Below the pieces are notes generated by a model, which was given only the letters and a program-made list of their open reading frames with translations, had not been told where the DNA came from and did no database searches. From Alphaproteobacteria bacterium (GTDB lineage: Bacteria > Pseudomonadota > Alphaproteobacteria > TMED109), in the NCBI GenBank assembly GCA_022825705.1, contig JAJDWH010000043.1, positions 186,001 through 250,000 of the forward strand: DNA of 64,000 nucleotides, in the 5' to 3' direction. Below, piece by piece: positions 25,076 to 35,673 of the stretch (its first letter is position 1; each line of letters starts with the position of its first letter). The translations under genes were made by a program, and so were the position numbers.

Positions 25076-25100
25076 ATAGTTGACTCAATTGGTCTTGAAT
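25076..25100 (+). promoter_or_regulatory. IscR type-1-like operator and promoter for the suf operon
   Basis: Compared with the 25-bp IscR type 1 consensus, I count 20 agreeing positions. The left half ATAGTTGACT is perfect, and the right half is GGTCTTGAAT. It lies 45-69 bp before the ATG of the Rrf2 regulator and includes a TTGACT that could be the -35 box. It would let the regulator repress its own operon in its cluster-bound form. Confidence 0.6.
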
Positions 25101-25144
25101 ACTAAGTGTTGCATGTCGACCTACCGGACGGGGAGGAGGATCCC

Positions 25145-25599
25145 ATGCTCCGTGTCAGTCGGCTCGCGGACTACGCCGTTCTGCTAGCAGGGCGTATGGC
25201 CCGCGAGCCTGCACGCACATTCACCGCAGCAGCGCTGGCCCGGGACATGCACCTCCCGGCGCCCACCGTCACCAAGGTACTGGCGGCGCTCACGCGCGCG
25301 GGCCTGGTGGAATCGCAGCGCGGCCCGCGCGGCGGCTACCGCAGTGCGCACGCCGCGACCGACATCTCGGTCGGCGCCGTGATCGCCGCGATCGACGGCC
25401 CCGTAGCGCTCACCATCTGCGCGGAGGGAGGCGATGCCTGCGACCTCATGGAGATCTGCCCGTCCGCGGCCAACTGGCAGCGTATCAACGAGGCGGTCCG
25501 TTCCACCCTTGAAGGCATATCGCTGGAGGAACTGACCGGCGGCGGTGCGCGCTTCCCGCTGCCCGCCCCCCCTGTTGCCGCTGTGCCGGAGATGGCCTC

Positions 25600-25603
<4 letters not shown>
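25145..25603 (+). CDS. Rrf2-family SUF operon regulator
   Basis: The protein has 152 residues from [20 protein letters not shown] with GGAGGAGG before the ATG. The winged helix ([28 protein letters not shown]) is typical of Rrf2 proteins. The cluster-binding loop supplies three Cys in [18 protein letters not shown], as expected for binding an iron-sulfur cluster. It senses cluster status and controls suf expression. The stop overlaps the sufB GTG (GTGA). An IscR-like operator lies upstream. Confidence 0.9.
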
Positions 25604-27074
<1,471 letters not shown>

Positions 27075-27078
<4 letters not shown>

Positions 27079-27830
27079 GCGAACCACTTCTCACGATCCG
27101 CAACCTTCGGGCCAGCGTCGACGACAAGGAGGTGCTGAAGGGCATCGACCTGAGCGTCGCGGCCGGCGAGGTCGCCGCCATCATGGGGCCGAACGGGTCG
27201 GGCAAGTCGACCCTGTCGAACGTGCTCGCGGGCCGGGACGGCTACGAGGTCACCGACGGCGAGGTTCGCTACGACGGGCAGGACCTCCTCGCGATGGAGC
27301 CCGAGGAGCGCGCGGCCACCGGGGTCTTCATGGCGTTCCAGTACCCGGTCGAGATTCCGGGCGTCGTCAACGCCACCTTCACCCGCACCGCCCTCAACGC
27401 CCAGCGCAAGGCGCGGGACGAGTCCGCGATCGATGCGATCGATTTCCTGAAGCGCGCCCGCGCGACCCTGGCCCGGCTCGAGATGGACGAGGACTTTCTC
27501 CGGCGCGACGTCAACGCCGGCTTCTCGGGCGGGGAGAAGAAGCGGAACGAGATTTTCCAGATGGCCATGCTGGAGCCCCGGCTCGCGATCCTCGACGAGA
27601 CGGATTCCGGCCTCGACATCGACGCCCTCCGGATCGTGGCGACGGGGGTCAACGCCATGCGCAACCCCGAGCGCGCCCTGGTCGTCATCACGCACTACCA
27701 GCGGCTGCTCGAGTATGTCGTGCCGGATTCGGTGCACGTCCTGGCTGACGGGCGGATCGCCCGCTCGGGCGACCGCGAACTCGCATTGGAACTGGAACGG
27801 GCCGGCTACGCGGCCTTCCAGCCGGCCTGA
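27075..27830 (+). CDS. sufC: Fe-S cluster assembly ATPase SufC
   Basis: The protein has 251 residues from [20 protein letters not shown]. Walker [10 protein letters not shown], signature [14 protein letters not shown] and Walker [13 protein letters not shown] are in the SufC form. It powers conformational changes of SufB-SufD. The ATG overlaps the sufB stop. Confidence 0.96.
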
Positions 27831-27834
27831 CCCC

Positions 27835-29187
27835 ATGACCGACGCATGGCTGGCAGGACAGCGAACGGCGTTTGCCGCCTGCCGTGACACGCTCCCCGGC
27901 TCGGGCACGCCCTGGGTCGACGCACTTCGTGCAGAGGCCTTCCGCCAGTTCGAGGAAGACGGCCCGCCGACGGCGAGGATCGAGGAATGGCGGTCCGGGC
28001 CGACCGCGGCCCTCACCGGCCAGGTCTTTGCGCCCGCGGCGCCGGACGGCGCGCGAGCGGCAGCGGTGCCGGCTCCGTACCTCGAGGGACCGCGCCATCG
28101 GCTCGTGTTCGTGGACGGCCGGTTCAGCCGCGGTCATTCCGACGCCGGCGAGCCGCCGAAAGGGGTTCGTCTCACCACGCTCGGCGCACTGCTGGCGGAG
28201 AATCCGCAGGCGGCACGCGACCTCATCGGCGACCCCGACGCGTTTGCCGAGGAGCGGCTGTCGCGCGTCACCGACCGCCGCCCCCAGGCGCTGGTGGCGC
28301 TGAATACGGCGCTTGCGTCCGACGGAGCCGTCCTGCTGATCGAGGACGGTGTCGCGCTTGCCCATCCGCTCGAGGTCGTGCACGTCACCCGCGAGACGGA
28401 GGAACCGCGAGCCCATCACCTCCGCACCCTGATCGCGCTCGGCGCCGGTGCCCGGGCGCACGTGGTCGAGATTCATGCGGGCGGCAGCGCCGGCGTCTGG
28501 ACCAACCACGTCACCGACATCGCGGTCGGCGCCGGGGCGCGCCTCGAGCACGTCCGGGCCGACGCGGGATCCGCGACCGCCGTGCACGTCAACGTTGCCC
28601 ACGCCCGCCTTCGGGCTGGCGCCGCCTATGCCGGGTTCGTGCTGGCCGCGACCAGTGGCGCCGTCCGGGCCGAGACGCGTCTTGCGCTTGAGGAGCCGGG
28701 CGCCGACGGGGAGGTCAACGGCGTCTGCCTGGCAAAGGGGACAGGCCACATCGACGCGCTGACCCGTCTCGATCACCACGCCCGCGAGGGGACGAGCCGG
28801 CAGCTCTGGCGGGGCATCTTCGCCGACACGGCGCGCGGCGCCTTCCAGGGACGGATCCGGGTGCTCCCGGATGCCTCGGGCACCAACGCGGCGCTCGACA
28901 ACCGCAACCTGCTCCTGAACGCCGGCGCCCGGGCCGAAAGCAAGCCGGAACTCGAGATCCTCACCGACGACGTGGCGTGCAGCCACGCCTCCGCGACCGG
29001 CGAACTCGACGCCGACGCGCTGTTCTACCTCCGCTCCCGCGGCCTGTCCGAGCGGCTGGCGCGGGCCCTGTTGATGGAGGCCTTCACCGGCGCCGTGGCT
29101 GACCGCATCGCCCACGAGGGCGTGCGCGACTTCATCCGGCGCTTGGTCGACGAGCGACTGCACGCACTGGGGAGTGCCACATCATGA
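27835..29187 (+). CDS. sufD: Fe-S cluster assembly protein SufD
   Basis: The protein has 450 residues from MTDAWLAGQRTAFAACRDTL, 4 bp after sufC; the open frame upstream inside sufC is not used. C-terminal SufBD-domain landmarks are LWRGIFADTARGAFQGRIRV, SKPELEILTDDVACSHASAT and LFYLRSRGLSERLARALLME. SufD pairs with SufB and helps iron acquisition. It overlaps sufS by 4 bp. Confidence 0.95.
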   Translation: MTDAWLAGQRTAFAACRDTLPGSGTPWVDALRAEAFRQFEEDGPPTARIEEWRSGPTAALTGQVFAPAAPDGARAAAVPAPYLEGPRHRLVFVDGRFSRGHSDAGEPPKGVRLTTLGALLAENPQAARDLIGDPDAFAEERLSRVTDRRPQALVALNTALASDGAVLLIEDGVALAHPLEVVHVTRETEEPRAHHLRTLIALGAGARAHVVEIHAGGSAGVWTNHVTDIAVGAGARLEHVRADAGSATAVHVNVAHARLRAGAAYAGFVLAATSGAVRAETRLALEEPGADGEVNGVCLAKGTGHIDALTRLDHHAREGTSRQLWRGIFADTARGAFQGRIRVLPDASGTNAALDNRNLLLNAGARAESKPELEILTDDVACSHASATGELDADALFYLRSRGLSERLARALLMEAFTGAVADRIAHEGVRDFIRRLVDERLHALGSATS

Positions 29188-30428
29188 ACGCGCCCGCGGG
29201 CCAGAACCCCGAAATCCTCGCCGCACGGGACGATTTCCCGCTGCTGGCGCGCCCGATGAACGGTCGTCCGCTCGCGTTCCTCGACAGCGCCGCGAGCGCC
29301 CAGAAGCCCCGCGCGGTGCTGGACGGACTCCGGGACTTCTACGAGTCGGAATACGCCAACGTGCACCGGGGGGTCTACCTGCTCTCGGCGCAGGCCACCG
29401 ACCGGTACGAGGCCGCGCGCGAGACCGTGCGCCGCTTCCTCAACGCCGGCCGGCCCGAGGAGATCGTGTTTACCCGGGGCGCGACCGAGGCGATCAACCT
29501 GGTGGCCGAGACGCTCGGCCGGAGCGGCCGCCTCGAGCCGGACGACGAGATCGTGCTCACGGTGCTCGAACACCACTCCAACATCGTGCCGTGGCAACTG
29601 ATGCGCGATGCGACCGGCGTGCGCATTCGCGCAGCTGCCGCCGACCAGGACGGGAATGTCGACGTCGAGGCGGTCTTTCGGGAGGTGACCGACCGGACCA
29701 AGCTCATCGCGTTCTCGCACGTCTCCAACACCACCGGCACCGTGCTCCCGGCCCGCGAGATCTGTCACCGGGCCCGTGAACGGGGAATCCTCACGCTGGT
29801 TGACGGCTGCCAGGCCGTCCCGCACGCGGCCGTCGACGTGGCAGACCTCGCCTGCGACTTCTACACGTTCTCGGGCCACAAGCTCTACGGGCCTTCGGGG
29901 ATCGGCGCGCTCTACGGACGGCTTGACCTGCTGACGTCTCTCCCGCCCTGGCAGGGCGGCGGTTCCATGATCGAGGAAGTGACGTTCGAGCGGACGACGT
30001 ATGCACCGCCGCCGGCGCGCTACGAGGCCGGCACCCCGAACATCGCGGGTGCGGTCGGGCTGGCCGCCGCCATCGACTACGTGCAGCGTTTCGGGAGCGA
30101 GAACATCCAGCGCCACGAGAGCGTCGTGCTGAAGTACGGGGTCGACCGCCTGCAGGCAGTCGACGGCGTGCGCCTGATTGGCACGCCCCGCCATCGAGCC
30201 GGCTCGATCTCGTTCGTGATGGACGACGTGCACCCCCACGACGTGGGGACCGTGCTCGACCGGGAAGGGGTTGCCGTCCGGGTCGGGCATCACTGCGCAC
30301 AGCCCGCGATGCGCCACTTCGACGTGCCCGCGACCATTCGCGCTTCGCTCGGCATCTACACGCACGCTTCGGACTTCGACGCCCTGGTCGAAGGTCTCGG
30401 CAAGGTAAAGGGGCTGTTCCAGTTGTGA
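29184..30428 (+). CDS. sufS: cysteine desulfurase SufS
   Basis: The protein has 414 residues. The PLP lysine lies in YTFSGHKLYGPSGIGALYGR, and the sulfur-carrying Cys in VRVGHHCAQPAMRHFDVP. Other markers are YANVHRGVYLLSAQATDRYE and VLEHHSNIVPWQ. It takes sulfur from cysteine as a persulfide and hands it to SufU. ATGA overlap with sufD and GTGA overlap with sufU make the operon tightly coupled. Confidence 0.96.
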   Translation: MNAPAGQNPEILAARDDFPLLARPMNGRPLAFLDSAASAQKPRAVLDGLRDFYESEYANVHRGVYLLSAQATDRYEAARETVRRFLNAGRPEEIVFTRGATEAINLVAETLGRSGRLEPDDEIVLTVLEHHSNIVPWQLMRDATGVRIRAAAADQDGNVDVEAVFREVTDRTKLIAFSHVSNTTGTVLPAREICHRARERGILTLVDGCQAVPHAAVDVADLACDFYTFSGHKLYGPSGIGALYGRLDLLTSLPPWQGGGSMIEEVTFERTTYAPPPARYEAGTPNIAGAVGLAAAIDYVQRFGSENIQRHESVVLKYGVDRLQAVDGVRLIGTPRHRAGSISFVMDDVHPHDVGTVLDREGVAVRVGHHCAQPAMRHFDVPATIRASLGIYTHASDFDALVEGLGKVKGLFQL

Positions 30429-30868
30429 TCGACCTTCGCGACCTCTACCAGGAAGTCATCCTCGACCACAGCCGAAACCCGCGGAACGCCGGGCGGCTGA
30501 CGGAGCCGAGCGGCACGGCCAAGGGACACAATCCCCTCTGCGGCGACTTGATCACGCTTGATGTCCTGGTTGAGGACGGAGTGATCCGCGACGTATCGTT
30601 CGACGCCCGGGGCTGCGCGATCTCCGTGGCCACGGCCTCCATCATGTCCGACATGCTGAAAGGCAAGACCCTCGAGGAGGCACACGACCTCTTCCGGCGG
30701 TTCCAGAAGATGCTGACGGGTCCGGACGCCGAGGCCGAGGGTCTCGACAAGCTGGAGGTGCTGGCCGGCGTGCGCGAGTTCCCCATGCGGGTGAAGTGCG
30801 CCACGCTGCCGTTCCATACGCTGCGTGCCGCGCTTGACAACGAGCCGGGAACGGTCCAGACGGAATAG
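30425..30868 (+). CDS. sufU: SufU-type sulfur-transfer protein
   Basis: The protein has 147 residues with three Cys: NPLCGDLITL, ARGCAISVAT and MRVKCATLPF. The segment between the second and third is longer than in IscU (KTLEEAHDLFRRFQKMLTGP onward), the SufU feature. SufU binds zinc and accepts persulfide from SufS for delivery to SufBCD. The GTG start overlaps sufS. Confidence 0.92.
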   Translation: MIDLRDLYQEVILDHSRNPRNAGRLTEPSGTAKGHNPLCGDLITLDVLVEDGVIRDVSFDARGCAISVATASIMSDMLKGKTLEEAHDLFRRFQKMLTGPDAEAEGLDKLEVLAGVREFPMRVKCATLPFHTLRAALDNEPGTVQTE

Positions 30869-30870
30869 CC

Positions 30871-31230
30871 ATGGCCCATTACGACACACCGCCCCAGCCC
30901 GGCACTGTCACCCCTGACGAGCACGCCGAAGCGCTTCGACCGGCTGTCGTGGCCGCCATAGGTACGGTCTACGACCCGGAGATCCCGGTCAGCATCTGGG
31001 AACTCGGGCTCGTGTACGACATCGCCATCCGGAACGGCCGCGACGTGGACGTCACGATGACGCTGACGACGCCGCACTGTCCGGAAGCCCAGTACATCCC
31101 GGGGCGCGTCGAGGAGGCCGTTCGGGAAGTCTCGGGCGTGGGTGACGTGAGGGTCGATATCGTCTGGGAACCGCCGTGGACGCCCGACCGGATGAGCGAG
31201 GCCGCGCGCCTTGAGCTAGGCTATTTCTAG
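30871..31230 (+). CDS. sufT: SUF system protein SufT (DUF59/MIP18-like)
   Basis: The protein has 119 residues. The DUF59 core reads IGTVYDPEIPVSIWELGLVY, then MTLTTPHCPEAQYIPG and VRVDIVWEPPWTPDRMSEAA. The DPE motif and the Cys in TPHC match SufT, an accessory protein in Fe-S protein maturation. It starts 2 bp after sufU. Confidence 0.93.
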   Translation: MAHYDTPPQPGTVTPDEHAEALRPAVVAAIGTVYDPEIPVSIWELGLVYDIAIRNGRDVDVTMTLTTPHCPEAQYIPGRVEEAVREVSGVGDVRVDIVWEPPWTPDRMSEAARLELGYF

Positions 31231-31240
31231 AGGGACCGTG

Positions 31241-31609
31241 ATGACCGACGCGCCGAAGCTCCTGACACTGACCGATGTCGCCGCCGAGCGGGCCCGGGCC
31301 ATGATTGCCGCCCGGGGAGAGGACACGCAGGGGCTCCGCATCGCCCTCAAGACCGGCGGCTGCTCCGGCATGGCCTACGACGTCGAGTACGCGGACGAGG
31401 CGCGGCCGACCGACGAGGTGATCGAGGACCGCGGGGTCAAGGTGTTCATCGATCCTGCGGCGGTGCTGTTTCTGGCCGGCAGCCGGATCGGTTGGGAGGA
31501 GAGCATCCTGCAGTCCCGGTTCACGTTCGAGAACCCGAACGAGGTCGCCCGGTGCGGGTGCGGGGAGTCGGTTTCGTTCGGCGGCACAGGGACTGACCAA
31601 CGCGGCTGA
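31241..31609 (+). CDS. A-type Fe-S carrier (SufA/IscA/ErpA family)
   Basis: The protein has 122 residues from the ATG of MTDAPKLLTLTDVAAERARA; a GTG just upstream is an alternative, and GAGGGA precedes both. The three cluster-binding Cys are in GGCSGMAYDVEY and ARCGCGESVSF. A-type carriers deliver clusters to apoproteins. It closes the suf operon; I cannot decide between SufA and ErpA from sequence alone. Confidence 0.92.
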   Translation: MTDAPKLLTLTDVAAERARAMIAARGEDTQGLRIALKTGGCSGMAYDVEYADEARPTDEVIEDRGVKVFIDPAAVLFLAGSRIGWEESILQSRFTFENPNEVARCGCGESVSFGGTGTDQRG

Positions 31610-31823
31610 GACCGCGGACCCCACCTCGGGTTTACCCCAACGCCCCACGATCCGGGTGTTTGCCCGGTTTGTCAGTGGGCAGCGCGTTCTCGAACGACGC
31701 GCCGTACCGTTCTCTCTTGGCACGGTCTGCGGAGTCTGGCTTCAGGGGTAGTCTGCGAACACCGGATGAAGGGCTCGTGAGCCGGTCAAACTAACTTCAA
31801 CATGCTCAATTTGCAGTTGCTAG

Positions 31824-31852
31824 TTGACTATATATCAGTTATTATCTGATAT
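31824..31852 (+). promoter_or_regulatory. promoter with embedded inverted repeat before the Fic gene
   Basis: TTGACT at 31824 and TGATAT at 31847 are spaced 17 bp. Within the spacer and over the -10 lies an inverted repeat, ATATCAG and CTGATAT around 7 nt. The whole spacer is far more AT-rich than its surroundings. This fits an autoregulated or foreign promoter. Confidence 0.45.
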
Positions 31853-31873
31853 TACATCAATTGCAAGCCTGAA

Positions 31874-33049
31874 ATGATCATGCTGTTTACGTATCGTGCG
31901 CTGGATGACGAGGAAACACGGGTAGAAGAGGCTACGGCTCGCATCCGCGACAATCTACGTCGCTACGTTGCCACGCAGCCACGTCGCTGGACCGGCCTGC
32001 TGGCCCGCATGACCCGGGCTCGCGCCTTGGCCGGGTCGAACAGCGTGGAAGGCATCAATGTGTCCGAGGAAGATGCCATTGCTGCCATTGACCGCGAAGA
32101 TCCCTCGACCACCGACCGGGACACTTGGCTGGCCGTCGTCGGCTACCGCGAAGCGATGGACTACATCCTCCAGCGTCGCCAAAGCGGGTCCTTCAGGATC
32201 ACGGAAGATGTTCTCTTGGCCGTCCATTTCATGATCTGCCGATCCGAACTGGCGGCAAATCCAGGCCAGTACCGACCAGGTTGGGTAGGTGTGCGAAACT
32301 CGAGGACCGGCGAGCTGGTCCACGAGGGGGTTGATCGCGACCGACTCGAAGCTCTCGTTCACGAAGTGCTGGATTACGTGAACAACGCTTCGGTCGAGTC
32401 GGTCTTCCTACGGGCTGCCATGACGCACCTGAACCTAGCGATGCTGCACCCGTTCACGGACGGCAACGGTCGCACTGCCAGGTGCATCCACACGGCGGTG
32501 CTGGCAAGCGATGGCATTGTTGCACCGGAATTCTCGTCGATCGAGGAGTACATCGGCCGCAACCAGCAAGCGTATTACGACGTGTTGGCAGAAGTCGGCG
32601 GCGGTTCGTGGGATCCTTTGCGGAATGCCAAGCCGTGGGTTCGCTTCTGCCTGAGTGGCCATTACCTGCAGGCTGCGACAATTCTCCGGCGGATGCGGGA
32701 GGTGGAACGAATCTACGGGGAGCTATCGGAACTGGTAGAAGCCAACGGATTTCCTGACCGCACCGCGATGGCGCTGCTTCAGGCCGCCTTGGGGAGCAAG
32801 GTGCGAAACTCGTCCTACCGTGTAAGCGCAGACGTGTCCAAGAATCTCGCCAGTCGGGACCTGAAAATGCTTGTGGACGCGGAACTCCTCGTTCCGGAGG
32901 GTGAGAAGCGGGGCCGAGCGTACGGACCAGCGCCTGTTGTGGCGGCTATTCGTCAGCGATTGCGCCTTTCCAAGAGAATTGAAAACCCGTTTGCGGAAGG
33001 CGGGGCGGCGCAGCCCCGCCAGGAAAGCCTGTTTCCAGAGACGGCGTAA
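31874..33049 (+). CDS. Fic family AMP-transferase-type protein
   Basis: The protein has 391 residues. The Fic motif HPFTDGNGRTAR (~residues 199-210) is complete, with the catalytic His. The N-terminal segment AGSNSVEGINVS carries the inhibitory (S/T)xxxE(G/N) motif, so this is a class II, self-inhibited Fic. The C-terminal ~90 residues form a winged helix (YRVSADVSKNLASRDLKMLV), as in Fic-wHTH proteins that bind DNA. Fic enzymes transfer AMP to Thr/Tyr or Ser of targets. It is preceded by an AT-rich promoter-like region and looks transferred. Confidence 0.88.
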   Translation: MIMLFTYRALDDEETRVEEATARIRDNLRRYVATQPRRWTGLLARMTRARALAGSNSVEGINVSEEDAIAAIDREDPSTTDRDTWLAVVGYREAMDYILQRRQSGSFRITEDVLLAVHFMICRSELAANPGQYRPGWVGVRNSRTGELVHEGVDRDRLEALVHEVLDYVNNASVESVFLRAAMTHLNLAMLHPFTDGNGRTARCIHTAVLASDGIVAPEFSSIEEYIGRNQQAYYDVLAEVGGGSWDPLRNAKPWVRFCLSGHYLQAATILRRMREVERIYGELSELVEANGFPDRTAMALLQAALGSKVRNSSYRVSADVSKNLASRDLKMLVDAELLVPEGEKRGRAYGPAPVVAAIRQRLRLSKRIENPFAEGGAAQPRQESLFPETA

Positions 33050-33064
33050 CCGCGACGTCTCCGG

Positions 33065-33317
33065 GAAGGTCCTCACTCTCGTAGCTTGGGCCAAGCGGAC
33101 AAGAAGGGCTACGTCTGACCAGCCGGCACAAGTGAGCCATAGTACGGGCCGACTTCTCGTCGACTTGATATGGGTGTGGTGTAGACCGGCGTGGGAGTCG
33201 CGCGTTCATGCGGACCCGGAGGTCCGCCTCTTGCCGGTACCCTGCGGTGCCAACCGCCGTTCGATGGCCTCGGAAGGCATCGATAAGGACTGTGGCGTCC
33301 AGCAGAAGCCGGGCCAT
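33065..33317 (-). pseudogene. VapC-type PIN toxin, truncated
   Basis: An ATG 2 bp after the antitoxin stop gives MARLLLDATVLIDAFRGHR, the normal VapC start with the first Asp. Then the frame runs into sequence without PIN features and no second acidic motif is found in any frame. About 19 codons of toxin remain. The toxin is inactive. Confidence 0.6.
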
Positions 33318-33319
33318 GG

Positions 33320-33559
33320 CTAGCAGGAACGGAGCAGGTCGCCACGGCGCTGCTCGCGCACCCAGGCCGCGGGGTCGTCGTCCCACTCATGGCCGGTATC
33401 CGGCAGGCTGCCGAGCGCCGCCTCGATGTCGGCCCATCGGCGTTCATCCTCGAGACCACGTCGGATCAGTTCAACGAAGAAGGCATTTCGCCGTCGCGCA
33501 CCAGCTCTCCGGTCCAGTTCGGCCAGCAGAGCGTCATCTACCGTCAGGTGAATACGCAT
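33320..33559 (-). CDS. VapB/CopG-like antitoxin
   Basis: The protein has 79 residues from MRIHLTVDDALLAELDRRAG. This ribbon-helix-helix start is followed by RRRNAFFVELIRRGLEDERR and an acidic, Trp-rich tail (DTGHEWDDDPAAWVREQRRG) that would bind the toxin. It appears complete although the vapC after it is broken. Confidence 0.75.
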   Translation of the reverse strand: MRIHLTVDDALLAELDRRAGARRRNAFFVELIRRGLEDERRWADIEAALGSLPDTGHEWDDDPAAWVREQRRGDLLRSC

Positions 33560-33884
33560 GGACTCAGTTTGGCACTTTGGTCGGCATACGGAAACAGACC
33601 AGCGCCTTTGTGATTTGGTCAAGTGCGCGGTGCAGAAAATGCCGCCGACCGATCGCGGCAACCGCCGAGTTCGGGCAAGAGGCTGGATCACCTGGTGAGT
33701 TCGGTCGTCTCCGGCGGGCGATACAGGAAGAAATACGGTGCCGGCATACGCCCGCGGCGTTGCTCTTGACCGGCTTGCGGACACTCACTGCTTAGGTTCC
33801 GGGAATAGGATTACTTCGACCTCTCCCCATATTCGAAGCCAAATTGGGGGACGGCTATCATCAGGCATCGACCTGGAATCGGGG
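33560..33884. other. 325-bp spacer, nothing recognised
   Basis: It lies between the divergent antitoxin gene and the DUF4864 gene. No convincing coding frame was seen. A palindromic or promoter element was not obvious. Confidence 0.4.
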
Positions 33885-34394
33885 ATGGCGAACGTGGTCA
33901 AGCCGCTCCAACATCTGATCGCGCCGTTGCTCTTCGGGCTCGTCTTGCTGCCGGCCGCCGTGTCTGCGCAGGGGGGCGAGAGCGGGGACGGGGATCCGCT
34001 TAGCCGGGACCTGATGCCGGCGCCCGTGCTGTCCCCGGAAGATGTGGTCCGCATTCAGCTCGAAGCGCTGCGCCACAACGACGAGCGCAATCGCGGCATC
34101 GAGGTCGCTTTCCGCTTCGCCTCTCCCGCCAACCGCGTCCACACCGGTCCGCTGCCGCGCTTCATCGGGATGATCCGCAACGGCCCCTATGCCCTCATGC
34201 TGGACTTTCGGGCGGTGAGTTACGGCCCGGTGGAGTCGAACGGCACGCAGGCGCGGCAGCGCGTGATTCTCACGGACGCGACAACGAGCGTCGCCTATTG
34301 GTTCTACCTCTCCCGCCAGTCCAAGGACCCCTACGTGGACTGCTGGATGACCGACGCGGTGTTCATTGAACCGGCGGAGGGGCGGTCGGCATAA
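33885..34394 (+). CDS. exported DUF4864 protein
   Basis: The protein has 169 residues from MANVVKPLQHLIAPLLFGLV; the open frame continues upstream without similarity. A signal peptide ends near AVSAQ. The body follows the DUF4864 plan: PEDVVRIQLEALRHNDERNR, VAFRFASPANRVHTGPLPRF, NGPYALMLDFRAV and QRVILTD. Its function is unknown; the fold is NTF2-like. It stands alone and converges on the PhyH gene. Confidence 0.8.
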   Translation: MANVVKPLQHLIAPLLFGLVLLPAAVSAQGGESGDGDPLSRDLMPAPVLSPEDVVRIQLEALRHNDERNRGIEVAFRFASPANRVHTGPLPRFIGMIRNGPYALMLDFRAVSYGPVESNGTQARQRVILTDATTSVAYWFYLSRQSKDPYVDCWMTDAVFIEPAEGRSA

Positions 34395-34490
34395 GCACGA
34401 TCACCGCCTGCAGGTCCCGGCCCGTCGGGGTCCGGCAAGCAGACCGGCAGGCTGCGGGGGTCGACCGGAAAGCGTGGATCCGTCGAGGCG

Positions 34491-35252
34491 CTACAGGCGA
34501 AGGCGGAAGTCGTTCTCGCCGGACTCGTCGATACCGCGGACGAGGAATACCGTGCGATTCGTGTGGTCGGACACGCCCTTCTCCTCGGTAAGGCGGCGCG
34601 CGAAGTCCCGATCGAAGACCGTGCTCGTCGGCATGTAGCGGAGCGTCATGCCTCGGCGCGGCCGCTCTGACCGGTTGGCGAGGGAGCCGTGCGTCAGGTA
34701 GACGTCATGCAGCGAGATCTGACCGGCCTCGAGCTCCAGGCCCACGGCTTCCGACAGGTCAATCTCGTCGTCGTCGATCTCCTGGTGCAAGGTCAGCTCA
34801 GGGTCGGCATTCGTGTGGTGGGAGCGGAGCCGCCCCGCCTTGTGGCTGCCCCGGATCACTTGCAGGCAGCCGTTTTCGGAACTTGCAGCGTCCACGGCGA
34901 TCCATACCGTGCACGTCGCCATCGGTCGGAGCGGCCAGTACTCGCCGTCCTGGTGCCACGGCGTCTCGTAGCCGTCCCGCGCCGGCTTGGCAAAGAAGCT
35001 CGAGTTCCAGAGCGCGATGTTCGGGCCCAGCACCTGTTCGACCATGTCGAGGATGTCAGGATTTCTCGCGTAATTCAGGAAGGCGAGATCGTAGGCCAGC
35101 AACGTCGGGCAGTAGTTTCGGAACTCCGGGTGGCGGGCAACCAAACGTTCGTGGTGACTGCGGATGTCGGCAAGATCCGATTCGGGCAATCGGTAGTCGG
35201 GAATCACGTAGCCATTTTCGTGGTATTGCCCGATTTGCTCGGCAGTCAGCAT
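34491..35252 (-). CDS. phytanoyl-CoA dioxygenase (PhyH) family protein
   Basis: The protein has 253 residues from MLTAEQIGQYHENGYVIPDY, the usual family start. Fe(II) ligands are the HxD in PWHQDGEYWPL and a distal His in SLHDVYLTHGSLANRS. The 2-oxoglutarate Arg is probably in RPRRGMTLRYMPTS. Such enzymes hydroxylate small molecules, often natural-product intermediates or lipids. The substrate is unknown. No biosynthetic partners lie nearby. Confidence 0.85.
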   Translation of the reverse strand: MLTAEQIGQYHENGYVIPDYRLPESDLADIRSHHERLVARHPEFRNYCPTLLAYDLAFLNYARNPDILDMVEQVLGPNIALWNSSFFAKPARDGYETPWHQDGEYWPLRPMATCTVWIAVDAASSENGCLQVIRGSHKAGRLRSHHTNADPELTLHQEIDDDEIDLSEAVGLELEAGQISLHDVYLTHGSLANRSERPRRGMTLRYMPTSTVFDRDFARRLTEEKGVSDHTNRTVFLVRGIDESGENDFRLRL

Positions 35253-35673
35253 CGCAGTCCTCGTCCAGGGCCCCCGGGAAGTGACCGAAAATAGTCTCAT
35301 TTGCCGGGCTCCGATGCAATTTTGCCCGAAGCCCGTGCGGCGCACCGATGAAATGCCGGTGGGTGGCGCAGTCCCGTGCGCGGGAAGCACCCAGACGCTT
35401 CTCTCGGAACGTTGCGAACGGAATGCTTCTGCTTGCAGCACGCTGTATCGCATAGGACAATGCCGCCCACTCGGGGATTCCGCTCGGATCCGGCGGCACT
35501 GGCAACTCGGTCGCGCCCGGTTTGGCAGCGATGTGCCGCCGGTGTGTTGGCCGCGCCGTTGGCCCACTGCTCTCGACGCCGGATCGCATTTTTCCCTCGC
35601 CACGTCGGCTCACGGCCGTTTCAGTTAGATTGGCACTCCCGGGATACCGCGGGCGCCCATCGGGAAAGCAGTC
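35253..35673. other. 421-bp divergent spacer between phyH-like gene and nsrR
   Basis: Both genes must start from here, yet no clear promoter boxes or NsrR-like palindrome were found in it. No coding frame with recognisable content was seen. Confidence 0.4.
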
